This document shows, piece after piece, positions 19,187-31,640 of a stretch of DNA of 64,000 nucleotides (position 1 is its first letter; every line of letters starts with the position of its first letter). The notes beneath the pieces were generated by a model, which worked only from the letters and a program-made list of their open reading frames with translations, was not told the DNA's origin and did not search any database. The position numbers were made by a program, and so were the translations under genes. The DNA is from Megalonaias nervosa (taxonomy: Eukaryota > Mollusca > Bivalvia > Unionida > Unionidae), in NCBI GenBank assembly GCA_016617855.1, contig JAECUM010004448.1, positions 62,001-126,000 on the forward strand, in the 5' to 3' direction.

Positions 19187-20972
19187 CAGTCAAACCTGGT
19201 TATCTTGATTACGTCGGGGGTGTCAAAAAATCATCGACATAACTGGGTCCTTAGATATCAGGGTTTCGTTGACAAATCTACTGCAGAACAATGATTATGC
19301 GTCTGAAGTGCCAAAAATTAGTTTTGTTTCTAGAAACAAATGGCATTTCTAATGCACAATAAAAATAATTCAGTCATGCCTGGCTGCAGAAAAAGAAGAT
19401 TGGAGGTTGTTTAAATGAGATTAAGTAACAAGTCACACATTTTTACAATGCTTAAGTTACTGCAACAATGTCAGTGGTTTAAAGTTGTTTTTATTTCCCT
19501 GTGAATAGCCTCATTCCTTTGGTAGCATCAGCAAGACAATGATTTTCTCATGCTGCCCCAAATCTAGGCCAATTAAGTACACGTACATGTAGGACTATAC
19601 ATTTTTTTTCAAAAGTATTTTTCTTTTGTTAGAGTTGACTTGTGACTAGCAGCAAAATGTAACTGACCAATATTGTGCATGAAAATCAGTCATTTTTGTT
19701 GCTCATCAGAGGTTCTTTTGCACAAGTATATGCTGGTTTTTACCAATAAAATTTGCCTCTGTACCTAAAAAACGTTGAGGCTGTCAGTATTCATGTACCA
19801 ACAAACAATAAAATGTGTTTTAAGTCTTTAAAGTTAACTGTCTCAACATCAAATTCTGTATTAAGCCAACTTATTCCATTCATACAGTTAGAAGCCAACT
19901 TATTCCATTCATACAGTTGTAGTCCCATATCCCTCCAGACTTTGATGAGTGACTGTCGGCAAGAACACAGCACCAGAAGGTGAGTTGGCTAATCATTTTG
20001 ATGGATTGTAAGACTTTGATATTCAGGATAAAAACAATGCAAATGATAGCACTCCTCTTTCTGTTTCATAGACGTTAGTTCTATCACTCCCTTCTGCTTC
20101 ATTCCGTTTGTGTTGAAGAATATGTAATCATAGCTGAGAGATGGACAATTTCATTTTTAAAAAATACTGGGTGCTATGGATGTTTTTTTACAATACCATT
20201 GGTGCTTATATTTATTCTTGTTCAAATAAGCAAGTGTTTTTTTTGGGGGGGGGTAAGGAGTTTGGAAATTTGTGGGTTTCTATTTATAGATTATTGTGAG
20301 TCACATGATCTAGCCATGCTGAAGTTGAAGAATTACACTTGCACCAAGCATGGAAACACTTCAACTATTTAAATATATTGTGTAAAACAAATTAGGTATT
20401 TTTTGCTACATTTAATGATGTTAACCTGATGATTTTCTGAGTTACAGATAAGATCAAATTTGTGATGCTGTGTGGGATGAACTATATTGTTGTGGTGTTG
20501 ACATGTGATAATGTCCATTTTGAACGCAGCTTATGTAAAGGTCAGAAACACATTCATTCAATTTCCTTGCTCTAAAGTATTGTTTACAGATGATTTTCTC
20601 CACTCTATTCAAGCGATGAACCATGCATTGATGAGATTGGTTGATTAGCATTTGTACCAGTAAAATTTGGTCTTGGACGACTTTTTCCATCCTTGCCAGT
20701 ATGAGGTACCGGTAATAGTGGAAACGCCATATCATTTCTTGTAAAATTATTCTGAGATGGACATTAAAAGTTGCATTTCATCGAATTAAGTGGGTCCACA
20801 TGTTACTTCAGACTGAAACTTATGCCCGACATAATGGGGTTATCGACTTAACAGGGGTCGAGATAAGCGTGAAAAAATTAGCATAACAAAGGATTTTTTC
20901 AGGACCAGACCAAAACACTCGACATAAATGGGTTCTTGAGATAACCGAGGTCGAGATAAGTGGGTCTGACTG
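19187..20972. mobile_element. pogo/Tigger-like DNA transposon, non-autonomous
   Basis: Ends start CAGTCAAACCTGGTTATCT on the left and, in reverse complement, CAGTCAGACCCACTTATCTC on the right. Both are followed by further gtcgagataa-type subterminal blocks. TA dinucleotides flank both ends (19185-19186, 20973-20974). The CAGT.....TTATC terminus and TA target fit the pogo/Tigger group. The 1.8-kb interior has no recognisable transposase. It contains a perfect local duplication of gaagccaacttattccattc-type sequence at about 19863-19918. Confidence 0.7.
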
Positions 20973-21277
20973 TATTAATATATCCCAATGATAGAAAAAC
21001 ATATTAACATGTAAGATTGTGACTGGGCCACTATCTGGATAGATAATAATAAAAACATTAACAGTAATAATATATTCAAGGTTGATTTATTGAAAAAGTA
21101 TTCTCGTATTAATATTTGTGAAACAGTATGTACATACTGAACAATTATACATTGAATAAAATGAATCACTTTAATATGGAATGTTTATATACCATTAGAA
21201 AAGAAACAATAAGTTCAAGGCAAGATGTGTATTATCTTTGTCTCAACAGATTTTATATCTGATATATATCTTTTAAA

Positions 21278-23301
21278 CAAACAGCTGCCGACACTGGGGA
21301 TGCAAGAGGCATGTAAGAGTGTATCAAGAAGGCGACAGGTCCCCCATCCTTCAAGACCGCCCCCCTCAAGTCCAAGACGGGCGTAGTCATCACAGACCAG
21401 GGGAAACAGCTGCAGCGCTGGGTTGAGCACTATCTTGAGCTGTATGCAACCCAAAACGTCGTCACTGACACTGCCCTGATCGCCATCCCAGACCTGCCAG
21501 TCATGGAGGAACTAGACACTCCACCCTTCCTGGAAGAGCTAAGAAAAGCCGTCGACTGCGTCGCTTGTGGGAAGGCCCCTGGGAGCGATGGCATCCCACC
21601 TGAAGTCCTCAAGAACGGGAAACCAGCACTACTGCAGCCCTTGCACGAACTCCTCTGCCTCTGCTGGGAACAGGGACACATCCCCCAGGACATGAGAGAC
21701 GCCAACATCTTCACTTTGTACAAGAACAAAGGAGACCGCAGCGACTGCAACAACTACCGGGGCATCTCCCTCCTCAGTATCATCGGAAAGGCTTTCGCAC
21801 GTGTCGCACTGGTGCGCTTGCAGACCCTAGCCTCCCGCATCTACCCAGAATCCCAGTGTGGCTTCCGAGACGGCCGGTCAACTGTAGACATGATCTTCTC
21901 ACTACACCTGCTGCAGGAGAAGTGTCATGAGCAGCAGATGCCCCTCTACATTGCCTTCATAGACCTGACAAAGGCGTTTGACCTGGTCAGCCGGAGCGGA
22001 CTCTTCAGGCTCCTGGAGAAGATCGGCTGCCCCCTACGACTGCTCGCTGTCATCACATCGTTTCACCAGAACATGCAAAGCACAGTGTGCTTCAACGGCG
22101 CAACATCAGAGGCCTTCCCAGTCAGCAGTGGAGTGAAGCAGGGCTGTGTCCTTGCACCGACCCTCTTTGCCATCTTCTTCTCCATGCTCCTTCAGTACGC
22201 CTTCAAGGACTGCAGCAAGGGAGTGTACATCCACACCAGGGCTAACGGCAAGCTGTTCAACATCGCTCGTCTCTGTGCAAAGACTAAAGTCACAGAGGTT
22301 CTCATCCGTGAATTGCTCTTCACCGATGATGCAGCCTTGACATCACATACGGAAGATGGACTTCAGCAGCTGGTATGTCGCCTCTCCCACGCCTGCAAAG
22401 AGTTCGGACTGACCATCAGTTTGAAGAAGACAAATATCATGGCGCAGGATGCAGACTCCCCTCCAACCATCACCATCGATGGGTACAACCTTGAAGTTGT
22501 TGAGAACTACACATACCTTGGGTCCACCATCTCCAGCTCACTCTCCATTGATGCTGAGGTGAACGGCAGGATTGCCAAGGCAGCAGCAGTTATGGCCAGA
22601 CTGAACCAGTGGGTCTGGAACAACCCCAACCTCACTGAGAAGACCAAACTGCACGTCTACCAAGCCTGCGTGCTCAGCACACTCCTCTACAGCATCGAGG
22701 CATGGACCACCTACACGAGCCATGAAAGGAAACTCAACAGCTTCCACTTGAGATGCCTGCGGCGCATTCTGCGCATCCAGTGGCAGGACAAAGTACCAAC
22801 ACTGAGGTTCTGGAACGCGCCAGCATGAACAGCATGTTCACCATCCTCAGCGAGAGGCGCCTTCGCTGGCTTGGCCACGTCAAGAGAATGGATCCAGGCC
22901 GCATTCCCAAGGACCTGCTATACGGCGAGCTAGCAGAGGGCACACGACTGACTGGACGGCCACGTCTGCGTTACAAAGATGTCTGCAAGAAGGACATGAA
23001 GACGGCCAACATCAACGTCAACAACTGGGACAGCTGTGCTGATGACCGCTCCGCCTGGCGCCTTGCTGTCAGACAGGGCGTTCAGAAAGCCGAGGAAAGG
23101 ATAAACACAAACCTCACTACAAAGAGAACCAGGAGAAAGGCAAAACAACAACAGCCTCAACAAGCATCAACGTTCACCTGCAGCAAGTGCAACAGAGACT
23201 GTCACTCTAGGGTCGGACTCTTCAGCCACTCGCGAAGGTGCAGATAGAACACCCAACCGGAAGCTACACCATCGTCTCTCGAAGACGGACAGATGCCGAC
23301 G
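21278..23301 (+). mobile_element. 5'-truncated LINE with perfect 12-bp target duplication
   Basis: Flanked by identical ATATCTTTTAAA at 21266-21277 and 23302-23313. The insert begins inside the ORF, typical of incomplete target-primed reverse transcription, and ends ...gatgccgacg without a poly(A) tail. It is clearly more GC-rich than its surroundings, which also marks it as foreign to the AT-rich intergenic DNA. Confidence 0.9.
21285..23248 (+). pseudogene. LINE reverse transcriptase with C-terminal zinc finger
   Basis: Frames from 21285 to 22828 encode the end of the ORF2 linker and a non-LTR reverse transcriptase. Palm motif A is IAFIDLTKAFDL, motif B region SSGVKQGCVLAPTLF, and motif C LLFTDDAAL (FTDD where FADD is common). 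Thumb and connector follow (NYTYLGSTIS, LSTLLYSIEAW, FHLRCLRRIL). A single frameshift near 22800 moves coding to the 22753-23248 frame, with LRWLGHVKRMDPGRIPKDLL and a CCHC-like finger CSKCNRDC...H...C at the end. One TAG/TAA-type stop lies near the 5' edge. No endonuclease domain remains. Clade not resolved. Confidence 0.8.
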
Positions 23302-23313
23302 ATATCTTTTAAA

Positions 23314-23814
23314 TTGTGTGATAATGTACTTATAACCATTTTAGTAATTTAAAACATGTCATATTCCAGGATTAAGTAAGTGACATTTTTATTTTCTCAA
23401 AATGAATGGAATAAACTGTTTCATGGTAACTGATAGACTGAATTTGCTTTAAGAATTAATTCTAACTGTAAAGTCAAAAGGAGCATTGGAATGTGAAATA
23501 CTTCATGCTAGTGTGATGTCTGTTACTGTAAACATTTCTCACTGACTAATGCCAAGTAAGCAATAACAAGTGAAAATGAAGAAATAAAGACATTCAAAAT
23601 TGAGAACTCTCTGAGAATATGATGTGTATGTGTGTCCATGTTAAAAAAAATAATAATACCAATACTGTAAACAATTACCTCCCCTGAGCTTTTACGCGTT
23701 TGAGTGGTGGAGTCAATATTTAAAGTACAATATGTTTTGTCCCCAATATTAATACATACAGCTGTAATGATGATGTTTAGATCACCCTGAATACATTTAT
23801 CCCTTATCATATTG
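23314..23814. other. no gene seen
   Basis: AT-rich spacer after the LINE. Open frame 23523-23810 (-) shows no domain. Confidence 0.4.
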
Positions 23815-24002
23815 TTTTTTTGTTTGGTGTCAATGGCACATCAACACATGAAAGGCATTATAGTGCCTAGGTAAAGAGTGTAGCGTGTTGCCAAGAGACA
23901 CATCACAGCAGCCAACTCAGATGAGGGCAGATTTCAAATCTGTGGCCTTTAGTTTGTAAGGCCAGGATCCTAAGCACAAAGCCACTATCACTCCCACACC
24001 AA
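23815..24002 (-). mobile_element. tRNA-derived SINE, diverged
   Basis: On the minus strand the unit starts gtgtgggagtgatagtggct and carries a B-box-like GATTTGAAATC about 70 bp in, followed by a body with cttggcaacacgctacactc. The spacing of an A-box-like and B-box-like element fits a tRNA-derived SINE head, but the copy is old and I found no clean target duplication. Confidence 0.45.
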
Positions 24003-25240
24003 AAGATTTTAAACAAGATTATACTTCCCTGCAATGATGAAACCTGCATAGGAATCATGGGAACCCAAATATTCAATTAATGAATATCTGATGTAATTTT
24101 GGAATAAAAACCACCAAGACACTGATGGATATTGATCTATGAAACACAATTAAACACAAAAAATACAGCAACTGTTAATGAGCATTCCATCAATAGAATC
24201 TTCTACATGAAACAAAGGTAAAGGTGACTTACAGATGACTAGAAAAGTGGATGGCACTGAAGAGATGAATTCATGTGAAATTTTCTGGCTATTCTTCTGT
24301 AATGTGCACAAAGTGAAACTATTTTCCTTTTTCAGTAAACCCACCCCCCTCAACAAACTGGAAACTAAGGTAATACAAACAGGAGTCCCCTGAAGGGACT
24401 GATGTTCTACTGGCTGAAAAGAATTTCCGGGATATTAAGATAAGAATATTTGTTTCTTTAAACAGTGGAGTGCTGAAACCCTCTTTGATCTTCTTCAGTG
24501 ATAGCATGATTCTCAAATCAGCTGCTGTGGTGAACATACTGAATTGGCACCATTTTCATTTCGGACCAAGAAGGCATCATAAAAGAAGCCTTCTAGTAGA
24601 AACCCTCATGTTGATATGACTTTCCTTTTTGGAAGAGCGATGATAACAAGATTTTCAAGATGGATGCCATGGTGCGCACACATTCATGGCATACGTTTTG
24701 TTGGCCCTTTTTTTTTTTTAGCAAGAAAACGAGATTATTTTTAAAACCCATACAAGCAACTGATTAAATGCTGTAAAACCTTAAGGAATGTTTTCTCTCT
24801 TGAACATGATGTCATTTATAATTGCTAATCCTTTACTATTAATTTTCCAAACTGAACTAAACTTTGCTAAACATATATATAAGCACAAAAATGTTCATAA
24901 AATAGGTCTAGAAATGAATACTACATCCAGTAAAAATGTGTAGCTTTCATATATTAGGAAATGCACAATTTCAGTCAGGAACACAATTCTGGTCATAATG
25001 GACACAGTTCATCAAGGAATACAAGATATGTATGATTTTTTAGCAATTTAATTCTAGTATTAAAAACAAATAACTTTCATGCAATAATTCCACATACATC
25101 ATTATCATACACCAAGATACAATTCTGATCCACTGCCAACTGTATATTGTTGCACACTGATATTTCACTTAAAAACAAAATAATGTAGAATTTTGTTATT
25201 ACAGAAGTTAATCTGTACACACAATACAATCACAAAAGAT
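24003..25240. other. no gene seen; 3' flank of GALC
   Basis: AT-rich sequence downstream of the GALC stop codon on the minus strand. Open frames at 24150-24356 and 24319-24537 (-) are short and unremarkable. Confidence 0.4.
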
Positions 25241-25247
25241 AATAGTG

Positions 25248-25253
25248 TTTATT
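25248..25253 (-). terminator. candidate GALC polyadenylation signal
   Basis: TTTATT on the plus strand, hence AATAAA on the minus strand, about 228 bases past the GALC stop codon. It is the nearest canonical hexamer I noticed; transcript data would be needed to confirm use. Confidence 0.3.
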
Positions 25254-25480
25254 AGGTTGATTTCAGTAAATGTTTCAATGACAGAAACAATTTGATACAC
25301 AATATTGTTACAAAAAATGGGATAAATATCATGTAGCAGAAATCACGGATTCTGATCTATTACAGCTACTATATTTTTGTTTACAATCGTAATTATAAAA
25401 TTAAAAAGTGATCCCAAAAATAAACCTTTCAAAGAATACCCCCCCCCTTTAAAATTTCCAATTTACAAATCATTAAATTA

Positions 25481-25660
25481 TTACACATATTTGCAGGTCT
25501 GAAATTTAGACCCATCATCACTACTCATTACACAGATGTAGTCAAAATCGGCATGACCGAATCCTGATGTTCCTAAACCTACAAAACCTCGGGCTGGCTG
25601 TAGGGGAACTCTTATTCCAAACAGCAGCTGTCCATTTACATATGCTGTTGCAAAGAAGTC
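25481..25660 (-). CDS. GALC: GALC last coding exon
   Basis: Acceptor ttgcatcttttcag at 25674-25661, then DFFATAYVNGQLLFGIRVPL and ARGFVGLGTSGFGHADFDYI, ending KYV with TAA at 25481-25483. The G-G-T-x-x-F-x-x-A-x-F-D pattern is the conserved C-terminal strand of the galactocerebrosidase lectin-like domain. The protein runs about 12 residues further than usual. Phase 0 at the acceptor matches the previous exon. Confidence 0.85.
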   Translation of the reverse strand, partial: DFFATAYVNGQLLFGIRVPLQPARGFVGLGTSGFGHADFDYICVMSSDDGSKFQTCKYV

Positions 25661-26500
25661 CTGAAAAGATGCAAAGAATTGTTTGTAAGTATACATACTA
25701 CCACTGACATGATGCAAAGAATTGTTTGTAAGTGTACATACTACCACTGACATGATGCAAAGAATTGTTTGTAATTCTACGTACTACCACTGACATGATG
25801 CAAAGAATTGTTTGTAATTCTATATACTACCACTGACATGATGCAAAGAATTGTTTGTAATTATACATACTACCACTGACATGATGCAAAGAATTATATG
25901 TATCAGCATACTTGACATGATGCAATGATTTGTCTGAAAGTATACAAAAATTTTGTAACACAATGTATGTGTTTATACAACATACTTTTGACATGATGCA
26001 AAAAATTGTCTATATGTATACTGCATGTTTCTGACATAAGGCAAAGAACTGCCTGTATGTATTCTTCTGAAAATGTTGCAAAGAACATTCTGTATATAAA
26101 CAACATACTTCTGACTTGAGGCAAAGAAATGTCTGTATGTATACAACATACTTCTGACATGTTGCAAAGAATTGCCTGTATACTCCTGACATGTTACAAA
26201 GAATTACCTTTATGTATACAACATACTTTTGACATGATGCAAAGAATATTGTCTGCATGTATACAGCATACTTCTGACATGATACAAAGAACTGTTTGTA
26301 GGTATACAACATTCTTCTGACTTAATGCAAAGAATATTGTCTGTATCTATACAGCATACTTCTGACATGATACAAAGATTACTGTCTTTAGGTATACAAC
26401 ATTCTTCTGATATTATGCAAATAATTGTCTTTATGTATACAACATACTTCTGACATGATACAAAGAATATTGTCTGTATGTATACAACATCTGACAAGGT
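25661..26500. repeat. 43-50-bp minisatellite containing splice-acceptor-like units
   Basis: About 17 units. The first five are near-identical 43-mers (catgatgcaaagaattgttt + gtaa + tacatactaccactga). Further units diverge to types containing atgtatacaacatacttctg. On the minus strand each unit contains ttctttgcatcatgtcag, closely resembling the true acceptor of the last GALC exon, which abuts the array. Confidence 0.85.
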
Positions 26501-27092
26501 GTCTTTCTAGTTCCAACACTTGGTGCTTTGAATTTAGCCAATTAAATAATAAACGTGATGCATTAAAAAAAAAATCATATCTTAATGCTCTCACATTTAA
26601 TAATTTTTACTGCAATACAGTCATGTACACTATAATCTGAAATCATGATAATCTTCATAAAAACAACATATGTACCATTTTCAAGTGAACATAACTAAAA
26701 TGACAATAAACAAGTGCAACAATATAAAATTGCACAAAATGTTTATCAAGAAAGAGACTTTCTGTTAATTTATTTTCATGAGTATCAAATTAGAATGTTT
26801 TCCAATAAAACATTTTCCATTTTGTAAATTGCTACATGTGCCTGTGATGTGGATGAATAGCCTATTGTAAGAAGAATGGTCTGTTTAGAAAGATGACATG
26901 TTTAAAAAGATGACCTATGGTAGAGATGGATGGCATAATGTATAGAAAGATGACATATTGTTTAAAAGGATGGCCTATGGTTTAGAAAGATGGTTTCCTG
27001 TTTAGAAGTATGTCTAATTGTTTACAGTGATGGTACATTGTTTACTGGGTCATAAAAAAACATAAATTCATTGTAATTTTTTTTCAACTTAC
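26501..27092. other. GALC intron; degenerate short repeats
   Basis: Between 26860 and 27040 there are degenerate ~25-bp repeats of the type gatgacatattgtttaaaaggatg. Otherwise AT-rich without coding signal. Confidence 0.5.
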
Positions 27093-27172
27093 CTTTATAA
27101 CCATAGCAATTCTATTCCAGCCAGAGGTATTGAGCCCAGATATAGGTCCAAAACCTAGCAGCATAGATCGCT
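27093..27172 (-). CDS. GALC: GALC exon (second to last)
   Basis: Acceptor tgtttcag at 27180-27173; donor AAG-GTAAGT at 27093/27092. Eighty bases encode RSMLLGFGPISGLNTSGWNR and IAMVIK, equivalent to the strand pair before the final exon in GALC. It starts with the last two bases of a codon and ends at a codon boundary, matching both neighbours. Confidence 0.8.
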
Positions 27173-29124
27173 CTGAAACAGGAATGAGATAATATTTGTT
27201 TACAGATCAAGGATACTGTGATACAATTTTTATTATATTGTGTGATTTATGTGATAAATTTCAAGAAAAACAAAAATACACAACACAAATTGGCAGTGAG
27301 ACAACCATGCAGACATGCACACTTGGGTACTATATGTTCATCCATAATGTATAACTGGTATGTCACTGAAATGGTGTGAACATGTAAATAATAAAGTCAT
27401 CTATATCAGAAATATTAGTCCTTAAGTCCACATTGCCTCCTGGAAGTTACCAGACTAACATGAGGCATAATCTGACCATCTTCTGCACCAAACAGTGAAG
27501 TTCTTGATTAAAGAGAACAAATTTTTGGAGTAATTATGTTTCTTCAATAATACTTACATGATCTTAACACCTTAGGAGAACGACCACTACCTGGCAAATC
27601 CAACCCTCACAAGCTAAAAAGTTCAGCTATGAAAGATAAAAGTTGTCTGCCCACATAGGTGGAAATCAGAGTCATCTCTCCCCAACATTTCCCTCTTTCA
27701 TATGTAAAAATCTGACAAGATCTCTCTTTTTGTATCAGCTTGGTTCATTTTACATACCATATCAAAGCCCTCAGTGAGTTTTGTAGACGACTTTGAGGCA
27801 TATGGTCCAACACTGAAAGAAGTTTCACACAAAAGATTGATTATTCATGAGCAGGAGACTTTTTAGCAATGAAAGCAGGGGCCATCATGAGTGAAATCAA
27901 ACCATCACTATGGAACTACAGATACCTCAGGTATTTCACTGATCTTGCTGGCCGTAGCCAGAATGAGTTGGAAACATGTTGTATACATGAGATGAACCAA
28001 TGATCATGTTCTAGAGAGCAGTTCAGTCAGTGCCTTATTCAACTGTGCAAGACCTCATGCTAGATTTCAGTTTGGGTAAAGGGCCAAAGCCTTTGTTTGT
28101 GACAGACCCAAGTTTACCAGAAGGTCTGAGATTCCTCTGTTCTGTCCTATATCATCCCATCTTTGGTGATGTAGCATGTCTGAGATTGTGTAATGGTATC
28201 CTTTTAGGCCATGCTCGGACATGCAGGGGTGCTTACGTCAACTGTGCTGCATAAAAATCGGGGTACATTCCCCCAACTTTTAGGAATTTTGATTTTCTTT
28301 GTTATCACCCTTTCTTTGCCTTAGTTGATTTTGCACAACTGCAGTCTATAAACTCTCGAAACATATAGCCCACATATTGCATGAACTGGAGAAATACATG
28401 TTGTACACACAAGCCACAACTCGTACATGTCATCCTTAGCCTTGAACTTGTTGCATTCATTACCCTTCAACAACACGTTTCACTGAAACGACAAGATAAA
28501 ACAAAACACAACAAAATTGTATAAATTAATCATGCAATGTGTTAACAGGTCATTAAAACAACACCCGTTACTGACTGGATGAGCGAACAACAGGCAGTGT
28601 GAAATGGTGAATAGCACCATGCATCAATAGCAGCATGTTATGCCATGTGGTCTAAAAATTGCCAAGTCCAAGAAAGTGTAAAAATTTCAAAAATTATTCA
28701 CAGAATTCAAAAGCAATATTTACCATCTGTTTAGGAGTGAATGTTAACCCAAGTAAATCCAAAATCCTGTATGGATGGTTAGAATTTAACACAAATTTGG
28801 CTTTGGATTCACAGGAGGTGTCTCATACAACATTGTATGGAAGCAAAAACTTCAAAACTAGCCACAACTGGTGGTGTCAAGGAGAGGTAATGCATGAGTT
28901 ATTACCCTTGTTTATACCAGATGGACTGAAATGACAAATTTTCTATTTAGTAGAACTGGATTTGAAAGGTAGCAGGATTATATCCCTAGCATTAATGTGA
29001 TCAAGCAACATATTCAAAGGAGAAATACAAACTATGGGATAACATGCACAGACAGACAGATGATGTGGTTACTAGCATCCATAAGGCACCTTACAAGCAT
29101 TCATAAGGATACAGACACACTTAC
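27173..29124. other. GALC intron; no coding signal
   Basis: Part (27570-28180) shares blocks with 33290-34830, for example ctacctg.caaatcca.ccctc and atgaaagcagggg..atcatga, suggesting two old copies of one dispersed repeat. Open frames at 28030-28254 and 28659-28934 (+) have no recognisable domain. Confidence 0.4.
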
Positions 29125-29294
29125 TAGCATCATTATAAATTTGGTACTGTCCATCCTCTGGAAAGATATGGAAGAAGATCTCCCCTCCACCAGCTGTGTA
29201 ACATCCTCCAGAATTCACCCTGACTGCCACAAACACACCTTTTGCAGCGTAGGGGACATCAAGAGAGAAATTTGTCTCCACAAAAATGTCAGAC
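29125..29294 (-). CDS. GALC: GALC exon (lectin-like domain)
   Basis: Acceptor attccctag at 29303-29295; donor GATGCTA-GTAAGT at 29125/29124. It encodes SDIFVETNFSLDVPYAAKGV, FVAVRVNSGG and GEIFFHIFPEDGQYQIYNDA. In the family this is the D.YIET...GGVFIAGRVN...GIFFWIF...G.Y region. Codon phase is 2 in and 1 out, consistent with both neighbours. Confidence 0.85.
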
Positions 29295-31640
29295 CTAGGG
29301 AATAAACATCATCAAGTATTAGAAAAAAACAAATTCCAAGATCAAACGTCCCCCACTTTTTGTACAAATTAGGGGAGTGGTGTAGTTTTACAGAGTAAGG
29401 GATTAGGTAATAATAGTAATACACACAATGAGTTAAGGTGTGTCTGTAAAGGAAAACTAGTGGTAATACTATTAATGTGAAAAAATAATCACTATAGGAC
29501 AAAAACAGTTAGTTTGGTGTTTATATTAGCTCATTTAAAAAATATGAATGTTATTTGTAAATATGCTGCATAACGGTATGCACATGGCACATTGTCCAAA
29601 CAACATGTTGGTCTATCTAGGGTAGTAGAAATGACATAAACATTACATATGAGAAAGAAGCAACGATGAAGTCAAATGTTTTCCCATAAATGTGGGTGCG
29701 ACTCTCTACTATTTGAGGGAGTAGCACATGAGAAGATATGTTAGGTGGATACTCTAAGGATCCATATTCAAGTCTCCAAGAATGAGGTTATTCTTGAATG
29801 TTAACCATAGCTGCTTGTTATTATCATTATAATATCAAGATGCCTGGTAATTTTGTTAAATATTAATATGTAAGAGAGGGGAGTTATTGTAAACAGACAA
29901 ATCTGATTGGATCTGAGAAGCATGGCCATAACTCTACTAAATGACCATACATAACGCTGACAATCAAATTCAACTAAGGTCTCAACATTATCAAGCTGTC
30001 TACCAAATTTGGATGAAATCCAATAATAATTAAGAATTACCGTACAGAAATAAAAGAGAACAGATCCAACAATCAGGGTCTATAGCTCTATTAAATAGAC
30101 TGCTGATCACCAAAAACAGCCTAGGTCACACTGATATGTAGATGTCTAAAAAGTTTGGTTGAAACCCAGTGATATATAAAGGAGTTATTGCTAGGAAAGG
30201 AAAATGGGTGGATCTGATAATTGGTCTATACACTGCTATAAGATAACGTGAACACTGACAACTAAATTCAGCTGAGGCCTCATCATTATCAATCTTCACA
30301 CAAAATTAGGTTAAAATTCAACAACTATTAACAAAGTTATTGTTTAGAATCAAAAGAGGGGGGGCTTCATCTCTGTTAAAAGATTACATAAAATGCTGAA
30401 AAATAAATTCAGCAAGTTGAAAAGCAATAATAACTGAGTTTAAGAGCGGAAATGAAATTGGGACAGACAGTCAGATGAATGGATTAATGGATGGCTTGTC
30501 AAACTGAATGGTCCCAGTTAATATCCAGACCTGCCATCTTGAGTGGAATGAAAATCAGGATGCCAAAGGAAAAAAATTCATGATTTTGGAGGAATAAAAC
30601 AGGATCAGTGTTTGCGACCATATGTTTACAAAAACTTTACAAAGGAATTGACATCTCCGCTATCTTATGATATTTATTTAAACTGAAAAACATATGCTAC
30701 ATTCACACTGTGAACATCTATAATTTTTCCTTTTCATTTTTAATGCCGATATTAAGTGTCAATTCAATTAACAAACTAAATATCAGCATAAAAGAAATAA
30801 AATGGGAAAAATAAAATAGATTTTCATGGTACGATTGTAATGAATTTTTGCATCGCTTCTGCTCTCTTTGAAGGAGGTGCAACCATCATGAATCAAAAGG
30901 TTTTTATTTTGGCATTTATAAAAATCATAATTTTGGTTTTTAAAAAATCAGAAAATAGGAATTTTCAGATTTGTAAACAAAAATTTGGTTTGATCCCAAG
31001 TAAATCAGGATATGTGGCAGGTCTCAATATCCCATTACCATACAAAATGAGGGATAAAAATCTTCAAAAGCAGGTTTTGGTGATTTTAGAATCACAACAA
31101 CTTCATAAAAATAAACTGAAAATTTGTTCAGTTTCAATACTGAAAGACAAACATCAAGCAGCATGTTTAGCAAATTCTAGAACATTATTACAATAATACT
31201 TCATATTGTTTGAATACAATCAACTAGTGATAAAAAATGATTACAATAGTAGTTTTGTGTGAAAACAATCAACCAATGATGAAACATTATTATGCTAATA
31301 CTTATATTGTGTGAATACAATCAACCAAGTACTGACACTGTGAATTTTATGAAGATCCCTAAATAAGGACAGTATATTCTTCATACATGATAAGCGACTT
31401 TAAACTACAATTACCACAAACATGAAAATGGATCAGACAGCAGGATTATTGAGTTGCAGGGATAAATTATGTGTTCTAACATTTCAATAATTATAGTGCC
31501 CATTTTTAAGCCAGGGGTAATGAACATGTTTCTAACACCAATAACTTAGATGGAATAAAATTCTTTTAATTCACAACCCTACTCTTCATTATGAAAATTC
31601 TGAACATTGATTACTGTGTGTGTGTGTGTAAAACATTCAT
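29295..31640. other. GALC intron with diverged ~150-170-bp repeats
   Basis: 29880-30460 holds about three diverged copies of a long unit recognisable from ggatctga, cactgacaa.caaattcagctgaggtctcatcattatcaa-type sequence and aattcaacaa.tattaa. The remainder (30480-31640) is AT-rich, with an open frame 30840-31196 (+) that has no domain. Confidence 0.5.

Noticed and set aside
20454..20735. candidate transposase in the pogo-like element
   Set aside because: The 93-codon frame shows no helix-turn-helix or DDE motif.
22538..23163. minus-strand frames within the LINE
   Set aside because: Antisense shadows of the GC-rich reverse transcriptase ORF.
26010..26497. Cys- and His-rich frames resembling zinc fingers
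   Set aside because: Generated by the acceptor-like minisatellite in three frames; residue spacing follows the DNA unit, not a finger pattern.
28030..28254. plus-strand 74-codon frame in a GALC intron
   Set aside because: Lies in a region shared with another intronic repeat; no recognisable domain.
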